Assembly (NCBI GenBank): GCA_038049695.1
Contig: CP142451.1
Coordinates: 71,564,001 to 71,628,000 of the forward strand
From: Cinnamomum chago
Lineage: Eukaryota; Streptophyta; Magnoliopsida; Laurales; Lauraceae
Reading direction: 5' to 3'
DNA length: 64,000 nucleotides
Each line of letters begins with the position of its first letter. Position 1 is the first letter of the stretch. The position numbers were made by a program, and so were the translations under genes. Below the pieces are notes generated by a model. It was given only the letters and a program-made list of their open reading frames with translations. It made no database searches and had not been told where the DNA came from. This document shows, piece after piece, positions 46,201 through 59,225 of the stretch.

Positions 46201-47577
46201 TTCCACTACAACAATTTGCACTTTTGCCGGCGCTAAAAAAGCGTCGGTAAGGTCCATTAAACGCCGGCAATGTCTATTACCGACGATTTTTCTTGCGCCG
46301 GCAGTGCGCCGGGAAAAGCTTGCCAGTAATAGCTTTTGCCGGCGAGAAAAACGCAGCGCCGGTAAAAGTCCTACATTACCGGCATTTTATTTCGCCGGAA
46401 AAAGAGTTTTATTTTTTAAAAATAAATGTTTAAAAAAACTTTTCCCGGCGTTATTTTGCGCCGGGAAAAGATTTTATTTTTTCAAAAATAAATGTTAGAA
46501 AAACTTTTCCCGGCGTTATTTTGCGTAGGGAAAAGTGGTTTATTTTTTAAAAAATAAATTTAAAAAGACTTTCGTCGGCATTAATTTGCGCCGGGAAAAG
46601 TGGTTTATTTTTTCAAAAATAAATTTAGAAAAACTTTCGCCGGCGTTTTTTGCGCCAGGAAAAGATTTACAATTTACAAAAATTATTTTTTCAAATTCTA
46701 CGCCGGGAATAATTTTATTTATTTATTTGATTTTTAAATTTCTTTTCCTATTTGTCACATGAATAAATTGAAATTTCTAATTCCATTATCCAAGACCACA
46801 TCTGCTACACACCCTACATCCATTTCCATTCCAAAATCATCAACAAATGAACCAAGAAAATTCATTTCACTTCATATTAGTATTCAAACATCCTTGCAAC
46901 ATTGAAAACACTTTACCATTACCATTATAAAATTAAAACGAATGCATTTTGACAATTATATGTTCATATTCAATTACATGTTCATATTCAAGAGTGGAGA
47001 GACCATGGTCTGCTCTTGATGGGAATGGGATAGAGACTGAGAATGTTCTTCTTCTAACTCTACGTCCCAAGCTTTTGGGTTGCTGTTTATCTTTCTCTTT
47101 GCATGAACACCATCTGAAAAAAAAAAAAAATACTAATGTTCATGTATCTGAAGAATGAAACATTGGATTCACTAATGAAACCAAATACATTGATCCAACA
47201 GGATTTAAAACCAACCTGAGTTGCATAAGATGGGGGTGCTTATGTTCAGCATCTTTCTCACAGTTACTGCAATTTGATTTGCCATAGCTGAAAACCAAAA
47301 AAGTAAATAAGCAAAACAAATTGAAATTGACTAAAACAAAGTTGAAGTAATAAATGATCAAGTTGTATTCAGCGAAAACAAACAAAAACAAAAACAAAAG
47401 ATCAATTTGTGATAATCTTGTGTCATCTTCAGCTTTGAGTTCTCTTCCGACAGAAAAATAAAAATTGACAAAGAAATTTAAATTTTTTTTTTTTGCATGC
47501 ATTGACAAAGAAATACTTCTCATCTGTCTATCAAGATCGAAATCAAACACACCACACCGTACTTTACACACTGCCAG

Positions 47578-47769
47578 CTATAAAATCAAAGCTAGTGGCG
47601 CCCCTCCCAGAAAAATGACCAATTTCACCCAAATCAAACTTTCACCAAGGATGTTTCGCAATGGAACATTCCTCTTGAACCAAAGAAGATGAATTTTCTG
47701 TAATGCATCTAAAAGAAAGGAAGAAACCTGAATTAATGCAAAAATTCTTCCTTGAGCCCAAGCACACAA
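47578..47769 (-). other. Unidentified coding-like stretch in the CACTA element
   Basis: Minus-strand frame of about 63 codons with the phrase WFKRNVPLRNILGESLIW. It reads like exon text but no family is recognised. It could be another captured gene piece or chance. Confidence 0.2.
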
Positions 47770-48650
47770 CCTTCATCTATGAAGCAAAAACTGTTCTCTT
47801 CAACTCCTTCACAAAAGTCTACCATTAAAGAATCTAATGAAACGATAGAGATAACAATATAAAAGTCAGAAAGGAGGAAATGAGAAAGGGACATTCAAAT
47901 ACAACTCAATCCCAAGCTGTGGCATGATCTTGTTCTTTTATTATTTTCATTGTTCACAGATTCTGTGCTTATGGATTGTTCAAAGTGTAAGAGATAATCC
48001 ATCAATAATCCATCAATCATAAAAGAAACTTCCATCCTTACTCAGTTCAGACTGTATAGCTTCCCAATATATTATAAAACCATTGCCAATAACAAATTTT
48101 TTTTTTTTTTACTTTTCTTTTCTTTTCTTTCTTTCTTTCTTTCTAAGGGGGTTGCAACTGTTCATAGCCCTTTGGCAAGTATTTGGCACATTAAGCCCCT
48201 CATAGAGTCCTTGCCTTCAAATACATATGCTACTAAGCAACATATGAACTACAGATAATCTTTTTTGAATGGTTAAACTATGGATAATCCATTGCAGTAG
48301 CAACAAGTAATTGTCAATGCTTGCCCCATATGCTTAACAGATGTGGAAACAGTTGATACTCTCCTCAAATATGATTATGAGATCTTTTTTCAGTAAGATG
48401 AAAAGAAAGTAAACAAACAACAATAACAACAATAAACTGAAAAGGAGGAAATCTACATTAGCAAGTATCCCATTTTCCTTTTCTAAAATTACTAATACTT
48501 GTATTGGATCAAGCGACTAAATAAGAAAGCAACTTCTGAGAAGCTGCAACCTAAGGTCAAAATAATAGAAAAAGGTCACAACAAAAATAGTTAAATCCTA
48601 GCAGCATTAATATATAAATAGCCTCAGTAGCAGGGTACATGATTGAGTAC

Positions 48651-48971
48651 CTGAATAGCAGGATTAGATGTCAGAAGAAGGGACACACCAAGGCCATCAA
48701 ATGCTTGACTCCATGAGCCCTCTGAAAGGGTCTCCCAAAGTCCTTTGGATCTACCAAAATCACTTGTTTGCATCCTAGATGATGCTGTATCCAATGGCTA
48801 CAAATTTATAACATAAGTTACAAATTTATAACATAACCATTTGAAATAGCTATAACCATAAAAATAGACAAACTGCGCTATAAATGATTGCAAGTTTTTC
48901 GTTCCAAGACCCTGGTACAATGAAAGAACCTGACGGGTAGAAATTGCTTCCCACATAACATCTGAAAGGTT
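48651..48971 (-). pseudogene. Captured fragment of a peroxisomal adenine nucleotide carrier (PNC-like) gene
   Basis: Two blocks on the minus strand match plant PNC1/PNC2, mitochondrial-carrier-family proteins that exchange ATP/AMP across the peroxisomal membrane. Block 1 (48840-48971, 44 codons) reads [12 protein letters not shown]..., [12 protein letters not shown], and YFYGYSYFK. Block 2 (48651-48797, 49 codons) reads [15 protein letters not shown]..., [11 protein letters not shown], and [11 protein letters not shown]. Block 1 follows a TGTAG acceptor and block 2 ends CAG|GTACTC, so exon borders were captured from genomic DNA. Between the blocks the ~35 residues expected in the family are replaced by 42 bp with a short duplicated 'gttataaatttgta' phrase and a stop. 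The N-terminal and C-terminal exons are not seen. This is a transposon-borne gene fragment, not a working carrier. Confidence 0.85.
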
Positions 48972-48999
48972 CCTACACGAGTAAGTGAAATAGAGGTTA

Positions 49000-51900
49000 A
49001 TTAACTGTTGCGATAGATAATCTCTGTCTCAACCCATCCTAATACATGATGTCCTGTAGCAACTTCACCCAAACAATGCAAGAACCCAACATTTTTATAA
49101 GGGGAGAAGGAACAATGCCCCTATATGGCCAGGCCAGTAGCACAGTTGGAAGGCACTCATTATCACAACCATGAGGCAGGTTCTAGTAATGTCACCTATC
49201 AGAGAAACAAAAAACCCAATATGCCACAAAACCAAAATGTTTCAAAATATCTTCTTCCCAAGATACATGGATAACTATACTTGCTTAAAATATCACTAGT
49301 GTAGCCCTGCACGTGGTGTCCAGGCAAATATATGAAGAAAATTACAGGTGATGTTGAAAAACCACCTCAAATATAATCATTTCATCATTCTACATTTCAT
49401 TGCAAGGCACATGTTTTCATGCTAAAAAAGGTTCTCAAATAACAATGAACGACACATTCAACAAACTCAACTGCAAATGATAGCACGCACAAACAACACA
49501 TTCAATTAAATATGTTCTATTAATTGTATATAACATGAAACAACTGAGATGGTTGGGCACCTAACATGAAAACACAACATGCCAATTGAATATATACATA
49601 AATGCCCAACTACATATGTGATGCATATACAATTCAAATGGGCTGGTGAATCAAATCTCCATTTCAAGAAACCCATCTCCATGAACCCTATAACCACCAC
49701 TCATTATCCCAAATAGAAAGAAAAAAAAAAAAAAACTAAAATGCAGAAAATAAGTCATCAGCATTACTCTTCCACCTATATAGAAATAAATTAGAAATCA
49801 ACCTACATGTGCATCAATTTTGCTAAAAACACGTTACTCAAATCTAGAACACATTTGAGTACAGATAAAGTAGACAAACTCAATCATCACTTTGGTCCAG
49901 GTGGAGGAACAAATTGAAATACAACCCCAAGTTCATGACACAACCCACCATTCCATCTGTCAAAGCAAAAGAAAATAAAACCATGGGCATAAAAACAAGA
50001 TAAATAATAGAGGACATTAGCCACATCTGAGCCAGCTCTTTGCAGTTGCATAAGACCTCCCTTACCCAACTAATGTAACCACAAGCAATATAAATCTAAA
50101 ATATTCTCACAATGAATTAAATCTGACTGAATAAGACCCAACCAATCCAACGCGTCTACGTTCCTAGTTTCTCTAACACCATACAATTCCATACACCAAG
50201 AGAAAAGCACACTGATGCAAAATGTTTTCAACAAAAAATTCTTTGGTTGAGATAAAATGCAGAATATTCTTTTTACAGTTATAAAAAAATAAAATACAGA
50301 ATATTGGATCATGAATGCCATCAACCAACCAACATGTAGAACTATTTACATTGACTTCCATTACATGCAATTTTTTGTCCCATTATTTCTCTCTATACAA
50401 ATGGAGAGCTGCCCATGCCATAATAAAATATTATGAGTAGAAATATATAGTAAAAAAAACTCACAATAAAATATTTGTTAAACAAGATATAGATAAAACA
50501 AAAGGAAATGGATAACAAGTAAGCTTTCTGTATATGGAAAATTTTTAAAAAAAATGAATCTTGAAATACTTGATCATATTTGAAAATTCACCTTTGACCT
50601 TTATTTTAACAACCTTATGTATTCAATTCCTATCTATTTTAATGCAAACCAAAAGGGCCTAATTAAGTGACATCAAAAGCAACTAATTCCAAATTTTGTT
50701 TGTACTCATCATCGTCTTTAACCTTCATATTGTTTTTGTTGCTATCGGATTGATGTACTAAAATCCTCCACATCCCGCTCATCCTAAGAACTCAACATTA
50801 ATAGCTAGGTAAGCAACAATAGGACAACTCAAATTCTGGCACAAACCACTTGTTCACACATAGTTGAGCAATTTGAGCCTACAAAATGTCAGAAAACTTG
50901 TTTAAGCTCAAATGAAAATTTTATGTCATAAAAAATGGATATAGAAACCCACACAACAATAAATAATAAGAAAGGCAACATATGCTTATATTTAAAAAGA
51001 GATAAATCCAATCTATTACCTTCAATAAAGTGATTCTTGAAGTTGAAATATCATTTGCAATAGACACTTGATTTAGAAAGAGGAAAAACACAAGAATTAT
51101 CACCTAAAGAAGCCAAGTCTGTGGTCATGTAAGTGACTTGGCGACCCAAGCGTGCTCATAAACCCCGTGCCAAGAAATTATAGTAACAGACAAATGTAAA
51201 CTCATCGCCTCAAATATCAGCAGAGGAAACTGAAGTAAATAAGGGATAATGCTAGTCCGTAATTCTTTTTAGGAGTCGAGTTTTTAAACATGAACACTAC
51301 AAATCCAGTAATTCTGCTGTCTTAAATTTTTGATTCAGTTCTATATAAGGGAAAACTCCTTGTAAGATGCTACAAATTATTATGTTATTTCTATAACATT
51401 GTAAGTGTTGGATCATGGATCTTATGGATTTGTTCGGATTTAATTTTAAAAGAACTCCCTATTTTTGCAAATGCATCAATACCAAAAAGAAAAGTGAAAA
51501 GAAGGAAAAAAAAAAAAGAAAAGAAGAAGAGAATAAAGAACTCATGCTTGAGAATTACTATTTTAAGAATCTAAAGGAAAATGAACAAAGCTAATAAAAC
51601 CAAGACCTTTGCCCAAAAACAAAAGAATAGAACATTGATAAAGCCTAAAAAGACCCTTTCCAATCATAGCGGAACCCAAAACCAATACTACGTTATAAAT
51701 GGAGAGAAAGAACTTCCTATTTTCATGTGGTGTGTGAATCTTTGTGCAAATGCATCAAAATCAACAAAAAAAAAAAAAAAAAGAGAAAAAAAGAAAAAAA
51801 GAGAGAAGAGAATAAAGAAGTCATGCTTGAGAATTACTCTTTTAAGAACTTAAAAGAAAAATGAAGAAAGCAAACAAACCCATGAATTGTGGACTTAGTC

Positions 51901-52430
51901 CTCTTCAATCAGAGGTCTAGATACAATGCACACTCAATTAGCAAAGAGCACTATGAATTTCAGATAAGAAAGGTCTCTCAGGCCAATAAAACTTTTGATA
52001 AGAGTAATCACAAAGACGCAATATGCAGAAGCCTATGAACATATGTTTCACATTGTTCTGTCTTATTTCTCTTGTATTTTACACGAGATGTTGATCGTGG
52101 GTGTGCTCATCTGTACACCTTTTTTTTTTCTTTTTTTATTGTTTCCAAGGACTTCATGCAATCTTATTATAGTCTCCTTTTCTTCTTTACTGAAATTCCC
52201 TCTTTTGAGGTCTGGTCTAGAAAGGAAAAAATACACACCTGATGAGATTCTTTGAAGTGATACGGGCTTTGATTGTAGCATTGATCAAATTGCTTCCCTT
52301 CACTTATATAAATATAAATACCCCTGATTATGTTAAAAAAAAAGACCTAATTCTTAAAGACTGAAATTCGAAAAAAGATATCATTTGATTTCATACTAGA
52401 CGACTCCCAAAACCCATGAGCAAGTGTAGG
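49000..52430. other. CACTA interior, noncoding
   Basis: AT-rich, no recognised gene. A ~285-bp imperfect tandem duplication covers about 51405-51880, both units containing 'tcatgcttgagaattact.ttttaagaa' and an A/G-rich tract. Confidence 0.55.
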
Positions 52431-53559
52431 GTGAGATATGCACGAGCGCGCGCAGATGAAGTTGATTATGCCATGGCAATCAATTCCATTCCGAGTTCTT
52501 TTTGTTGTTAGATGCAAATTCTGCTGCGGAAAAGAGAGTTACGACTTCTATCTAGACGATGCCATGAGATTCAAAGCTTCTTACTCGTTGTTCATTTCAT
52601 ACCGATCAGAACTGAGGCTTTGTGAAGATGGAGAGCTTGAGAGAAGACAAGTTGGGGAGGAGCGTTATGTTCCTCCAAAGGTTTTGAGGAATAAGAGATC
52701 TCTCCAAGATGGATGGGGAATATCAATCGATCACTTATAATAAAAGTTGTTAGAAGGAGTTCGCTTTATATTATATAATTGTGAAGTCCCTCTTTTACCA
52801 AACCATCACTTTGCTTAACCGCATGGTTCTTAACCAATTCTAGCTGCACCCCTTTGACACAACTTTCCTTTCCCAACTATAAATGCAAACTTTATTGCTG
52901 GGTATTGACATTTTGTAGATTTCACTCCCCTCTGCATATCATATCTCACTTGATTTACCAATATCAAGAAACCCAGTTCGCATATAGATCAAAATCGACA
53001 TTTCGAACTAATTAAAAAAAAAAAAAACGTTTCGTGTATAGACCAAAATCGAGTTTCTAAACCAATGCAGTTGAAAAACCCAAAAAAGGAGTAATCAGAA
53101 ATTGGCTTGCAGAGGGGAAGCAGCGAATGCCGAAGTTTTTGGGCGGAGGCGTGATTTCAATGACTCTGTAGGGGTAACGATCGCTTTCTCTCTCTCTATC
53201 TCTCTTCTTACAGAAAATCTGAAGCCCAGATCCCTGGAAAAATTAAACTTTAAGATCAAGGTTAGAAAGAAAGACAACCCCAGAAAGATTGAAAGAAGAA
53301 AGATGGAAAAAAAAACTTCATTCATTCAAAGATCAATTTGCCTTTATACCTTCTGAAATGTAACCAGGTTCGTCGCCATTGCTTATCTCTATTTCTCTGA
53401 ACCAAACAAGATGCCGGAGAGAAAATAACAGAGGAGGTGGTACACCGAGAGAGATGCAGAGAGAGACGAGAGAGACTCAGAGGCGAGGGATGTGGTGGTC
53501 TTCTGATGAATGGCAGGGATCGGCCTCAGGTGATGGGGATAGAGGAGAGACCGAGATGG

Positions 53560-53945
53560 GCGATGGAGATGTTTGATGCGCAGGGGATACTGTGAGATGG
53601 GCGATGGAGATGCTTGATACACAGGGGAGGCGTGGAGAGGGTGAGGCGTGAGAGAGGAATGGTGCGATGGGGAGGTCTGAGTAAGGAGGAAGAAGATGGA
53701 GATGGAGATGGAGATGGGGGGTTTTTGAGATGGGATTAGGGTGATCGAGATGGAGGAGAGGGGGGTTCTGCGCCTGGGAGATAGAGGAGAGAGAGGTTCT
53801 GCGCAGGTCACCTGGGAGATGGAGGAGAGGGCTGAGGTCGTGAGGGAGAAGGAGATGGAAGGATCGGAGATGCAGGGGATGGCGGGCGAGAGAGGGTCAG
53901 AAAGAGATGAGGGATTGAGAATTCTGTTTGGGGCTCTGGGCATTA
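53560..53945. repeat. Purine-rich GAGATGG tract near the CACTA right end
   Basis: A strongly asymmetric stretch of GATGGAGATGG and GAGAGAGG words on the plus strand, just inside the right subterminal iterons. It makes open frames on both strands by composition alone. Not called as a gene. Confidence 0.6.
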
Positions 53946-56900
53946 GTAATAACAATCCCGGCGCAAATAGTGCGCCGGTAAAAATGTTTTTAAAAATATA
54001 CTGGGAAAAATACAGCGGGCATAATTGGCGGGTGAAATTGCCAGCGAATTATTTGGATCGCCAGTGAAACATTCACCTTTGCCGGCGAAAAAAACAAATC
54101 GCCGGAAAAAATAGGACCTTTGTCGGCGAAAAAAATAAATCACCGGGAAAAATAGAACCTTTGCCGACGAAAAACTGTCGCCGGGAAAACTCTATCTTTT
54201 CCCGGCGAAAGAAGCTTTTTCGCCGGTAAAAATTATACTTTTCCCGGCGTTTAATGATTGCGCCGGGAAAAAACGCCGGTAAAAGTGCAAATTGTTGTAG
54301 TGTTCGCTCCAGCGAACTGTCCAGAAACTGATTCCGTGACAGTTCTCCTCCTCTCTTTCTTTTCCTTTTACAATCCCTTTTAGTTCCTTTGTATACACCA
54401 AGAGAGGGGTTCAAAACTTCATCCAAATCAACATCAATTTTCCAACAACATCCATTCTAACCTCCTCCAACATATCACATCCAAAAATAAGGAAAAGAGG
54501 GAAGGAGATTACTACACACAAGAGTACATTCGAGATAAAACAAGAGAAAATTAAATGCTATGAACCAATACATCTCTATGACAATAAATGCACTATCAAG
54601 GCTCTTCATGAGCATTCATTTCAAGTCAAAGTAATAAATAGGCATGTATGGAAAAGCAATGAAATCAACCACATTTCTTATAAAACCATTGATAGCTCAT
54701 AAAATCAAATCATCCACTTGCCTTAGGTCTCTAATAAGCAAATCAAGCTCTAATCACCTCTCCAAGCCAAGAATCCAAGCTATGAACCAAAATCCCCAAA
54801 AACAAATCCTAAATGGGTCAAAACAAGAAATAGAAAGGGAAACCTTACAGTAATGAAAAAGGACATCTTCAAGGTCAAAGAAACACAAATCTAAGAGATG
54901 GGGAAGATTGCTTACAAGGGAGTTCTTCAAATGGCAAGAGTTATCTCAAGGAGAGTCTCAATATTGGTAGATTCCTCTTCTAATGGCATCCATGGAAATC
55001 TTGCAAGGTGGGGAAGAAGAAAATGAAATCCATTTATTGATTGGTGCAAAGTTGGTAGTGGATTTGGTGATGGAAAACAAAAGAAGAAGGGAGAAAAGGA
55101 AAACTCTAGTTTGAGAAGATTGGAGTTGAGCTAGAAAAGGGGGAAAGGGAGAGAAGGGTTCTCTTTATATAGGCAAGTGAGATGGGTCTCACTACTAGAA
55201 TTATTCAAGGGCTGAAATCATGTTTATCGGGGCCTCGAACGAATTCGACGAAGAAGAGAAAAGTGATCTTCGAAGTATCTAGTTTCCAAAAAGTATATGT
55301 TTCGTGGGTTTCAGGGATACTAAATTTTTTGGTACAAATTTAGTGCACACTGACTGTTTTGCCCTTAATGCTAGGAAAGTTGGGTTTCGGAATCTCGAAC
55401 GGGCACGGGATTAACATAAAAGTTATAGGGATTAACGAGACAAGTAAAACGGGATTAAAATAATAAACACAAGAATCTCAGATAATCCCTTAAGTAAACG
55501 CAAAGTCATAAAGGAACTCCCAAAGGGCCCCACTAGTCACAAAGGCACTCAAAATTTTCCAAAGCTATTTCAAAATCTATTATATTCTCCACTTAACCAA
55601 AATCCACTAATCACACTTAAAACTGAACACAACTTAATTAACACTAATCGAAGTCACTCGGGACGGGGTCTTACAGAGCCTAAGCTTGTTTGAGTGGACG
55701 AGCTTCTGTATGTTCCTTCGCCAGACAGAGTCTGGTTCGCTCGAGCTGCCAGGGCCCCGCTCAACCGGACTGGGCTACTGTCTGGGTTTGTTTTTTGCAG
55801 GAATTTCTGCTCTTCCTCATGCACTTAGCCCCATTTCTCTTCCACTCACTTCTACCATCTTTCTACCCCAAATCTAAGCTTCCATTAGTTTCAAACCGAC
55901 TCCATTCAACCTTCAACACCTCACCCATTCCAATCATTCAAATCAAATACACCAAGCATAGTAAAATCGTAGGAATATAAATTCTGATATTAATATAAGT
56001 GAACCAGAAGTTTCAAATCAGATTTCCAGCCTAGTAAAATAGCCCCATGGCCAGAAATTTTCCATGTTACCATGGACACAAAACCCTGTAGAAAGTTGAA
56101 CAAAAATCTGAACACTAAATCCCTGCAGAAATTAGAATATTAAAACTTTTATAAAATTAACCTTACATAGCCAAAGAAGATGAAACAAATGACATATCTA
56201 TTTCACATCAAATTTTGGAAAAGAAACACAAATTCAGTTGCATGCATCCCAATATCAGTTTATTCACTTCCCTGAGTCAAAAATGGGTTTCGCAAGTCAC
56301 TCCAACTACTCCTCTACCACAACAAGCCCCCAATCTACGAACACCCCCAATAACACTACTCAAAACCCCACATTTTGAAAAAGAAAGGCTTCTCCATAGA
56401 AGACCTTGCATGCATGATTGAAAACCCCACAGGGGTCTAGAGAACGAATATCTAAGAGGAGAAAATCAGGCCTTACCTGTAAGTGCAAAAATCAGCAAGA
56501 AAGACTTGGAGAAGAAGTTGGTTCCAGCTGAAATCCTTCAAAAGCAACGTCTCTGAAAGCCCTAGAGATGGGAAAGTGAATGGTGTATCCAGAGTTTCTC
56601 TTTGGGCACCAAAAGGGGGACATGCAAAGACCAAGAGAAGGGAGAAGGAGAGGAAAAGCTCTCACTGGTTCTGAACTGAAAAGAAAGAAATGGGAAGGAG
56701 AAGACAGACGTGGGTTTTAGTTGTTCAAATGAGTTGGGGCCCCACTGCCCCCAAAGGTTCAAATGGCTGAAATCATCATTTGTGGGTCCTGGATGAGATC
56801 GACGAAGAAGGAAAAATCAATCGTCGAAATATCTTATTTTCAAAAAGTATATTTTCCTCATGATTTGCAAATATCGAAATTCATACACAGATTTGGTGTG

Positions 56901-57239
56901 AAAAGTCTGTTTTGCCCTTTTTCTCGAAAAACGGAATTTCTAGGTTCGAACGCAGATGGAGCAAACATAAAAGTTGTAAGGAAAAATGTGACACGTCAAA
57001 AGGAGTAAAAATCGAAAATTTTCAAAATCAAAGATAATTACTCCCCCTCCCAACATGCGTCACATAGCCACCCCGGCCGAGTCAAACTAAGCTCTACGGT
57101 TCTCAAAATTCCCCAAAGTTATTCAAAAATCTAATTTAGCTAAAATCCAAGCTAATAGTCCTCTAATCCCACTTAAAGACTAATCACGGCTAAAACAACA
57201 ATTAAACATACTAAACCTGAGTCGGAGTCTGACAATACT

Positions 57240-58469
57240 CAACATCTCCAACTAGGATTGCGGTTTCCAAGCAAAAAACCTAGTTGGATCTCATTCCGAA
57301 CTCCACTAGGGACATAGATTAAGACTTCGGCCATGATCTTCAGCTTTAGCCAATTCTTAATCCAATGCAGGGCCCCGTGTCATGATGGGCCACATGATTT
57401 CTAACAACAGAAACCCGTGTGACAGTTTGGGAGTGTTACAGAAACTGTGGTCACTTTCAGTGACATTTTGTGATGGCATGTAGAAACCATGATGTTAAGT
57501 AGGTGGGGATGTAGGTTCTGCTCTAATAGAGTCCATCAAGTATGTTTGCTGTTATGGAACCCAGGATGAGCAATTCTAATTAACTGATCCTACGTTGCAG
57601 TTGGAAGCAGTTAAAAGAAACAAGAAACCTCTGCGAGACACAAGATTAAAGGTGCATTTGGATTGGATATTCTCCAAAATCCAATGTACATATGTATCCT
57701 ACATCCAACTTGCATTTGGTGCGAACCCCAGTGCTAAGTGTAAGTTGTGTGGGCTTCCAAAAGGGTCTCCAATGATTTCCAATAATATGGGCAGTGTCCA
57801 CATCTCTAGAGACCAATCATCATGCTCTATTTCTTCTGAAATATTTTATTATATGCTGGAAAATCCCTGAACCCAACCCCCAACTAATTAAGACGTTCGA
57901 TGAAATAGTGAAGAAAGACCTGTTAAGACTGTCAAGCTACAGTGGATAGATTTTTTATTTGAAAAGAATATACTATTCACTACATTCAGCTAAAGACTCA
58001 TAATTATTTGTAGCAGAAAGTAGTGGCAAAGCTAGGATTTTATCCCAGGAGGGGCAAAAAATCTCTCTATGTGGGATATTTAAAAAAGGGTTAAAAAACA
58101 CTAACATGTTAATATAATATTACAAATTTAAAGTCATGCATTTAATTTAAACAATAAACTAGCTATTAGATTTATCTCAAAAAATAATAAAAATGATGAA
58201 TTATATTGCTCCATACATCCATCAACATTCAATAGTGGGTTCAAAAGAATAGAGAAAAATTATAAATTGCATGATTTTAACACATATACTTGTGAAAAGT
58301 ATTCACGTGCGCACTGCATAGCCAAACCATCGCAGAGGAGGGATTCGCCTCTAAATCTCATGTATCACGTGTGACACGCTATTCAGATCGGCAGTTGACT
58401 GTAATTATATGAGATTGATTTTAAAAAATTCAAATTAAATCATTTTCTTCAACGTCATTATATGAGGTT
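57240..58469. other. Intergenic sequence without recognised genes
   Basis: Right flank of solo LTR B. AT-rich, no long open frame. A 'agtggcaaagctaggattttatcccaggaggggc' phrase near 58021 resembles a common plant repeat, but I cannot assign it. Confidence 0.5.
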
Positions 58470-59225
58470 TGTGCGGGGCGTTTTCCTAATAGCGAGATTA
58501 TGATAGTCTCGGTAACAATACGAGCTTAGCTTATATCGATCTGGGTTTGCAGTTCGACAATGGTGATATGATACATCCAGCTCGGCAATAGTGCCAACTA
58601 GTACCAAGCTTGAGCTAGCTTCGGTAAAAGTACCAGCTAGACTCACCTTTATCTCGGTATGAGGCACTTTGGCAACAGTGCCAGGATGCGCCCATACCTG
58701 GTTTCAGTATCATCTTCAACTCGGCTCGATTGACTGAGATGAGTACTAAGTCATAATTGTATTCCCATAAAACTACGGCCACGTACTGACAGATAAGATG
58801 GGCACCGGATATAGAAAAGGGGTTGTCCTTATCCGACAATCACATCCGCAATTATACAAGAAGTCAAGACATGATCCGATGGGACAGTACCTCCACCTAC
58901 CTCCACCGAGGAAACGTGGTACGAGCTGATGAGACAGTACTTTTACCTACCTCCACTAAGGGAGCGCTTGATGGGACTTCTGCCTATATATATATATATA
59001 TAAGGGTAAGATCCCAAAGAGGTACGCAACGTGACTCAACATAAGCATGCACATAGTCCAAACCTTGCCTTTCTTCTCCACTCACTCATATTTGTTCAGT
59101 GACTAGACTAACTTAGGCATTGGAGTGCCTTCGGCTGACTGCAGTCAAGGCCTCTAATCTCAATTTCCTTCTCTTTCAGGTCTCAGGCATTCGATCTCTC
59201 TTCAAAAGAAGCTTAACAACAGTAT
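58470..59225 (+). mobile_element. Degenerate gypsy LTR
   Basis: Resembles Tat-type gypsy LTRs: GTGCGGGGCG near the start, repeated 'cggcaacagtgcca' phrases, then a TATATATATAAGG promoter motif (about 58985-59005). It ends with CTCACTCATATTTGTTCAGTGACTAGACTAAC and CATTGGAGTGCCTT, the leader wording typical of these LTRs. No target duplication or second LTR found. Old. Confidence 0.6.

Larger units (their letters stand above)
46204..54302. mobile_element. CACTA (En/Spm) transposon, 8.1 kb, gene-carrying and non-autonomous
   Basis: Ends CACTACAACAATTTGCACTT and its exact inverse, with a 3-bp duplication TTC (46201-46203 and 54303-54305). Both subterminal regions are packed with GCCGGCG/CGCCGGGAAAA iterons in both orientations (46225-46680 and 53955-54290), as expected for CACTA transposase binding. 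The left one includes about four ~65-bp tandem units. No TNP2-type transposase frame is recognisable, so the element is probably non-autonomous. It carries a piece of a peroxisomal adenine nucleotide carrier gene. The intact ends and duplication suggest a fairly recent insertion. Confidence 0.9.
44429..55675 (-). mobile_element. Solo LTR A2, split by a CACTA transposon
   Basis: Begins TGTCACGACCCCGG and ends GGACGGGGTCTTACA on the plus strand, with a 5-bp duplication GAGCC (44424-44428 and 55676-55680). Without the CACTA element it is about 3.15 kb and closely matches A1 (17391-20454) in reverse orientation. No internal domain. Confidence 0.88.
42873..57234 (-). mobile_element. Solo LTR B, split by nested insertions
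   Basis: On the plus strand it starts TGTCACGCCCCCG and ends GGAGTCTGACA, with a 5-bp duplication ATACT (42868-42872 and 57235-57239). The two parts, 42873-44428 and 55681-57234, sum to about 3.1 kb, the same size as A1, A2 and C. The ends and layout match the A family, but the sequence is clearly more diverged. No internal domain. Older than A2, which is inserted in it. Confidence 0.85.

Noticed and set aside
52438-52740. 100-codon plus-strand frame in the CACTA interior, as a possible second captured gene
   Set aside because: No recognisable family motif and no splice borders that could be supported.
53389-53955. 188-codon minus-strand Ser/Pro/Ile-rich open frame, and plus-strand counterparts
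   Set aside because: Explained by the purine-rich GAGATGG tract in the CACTA element; low complexity on both strands.
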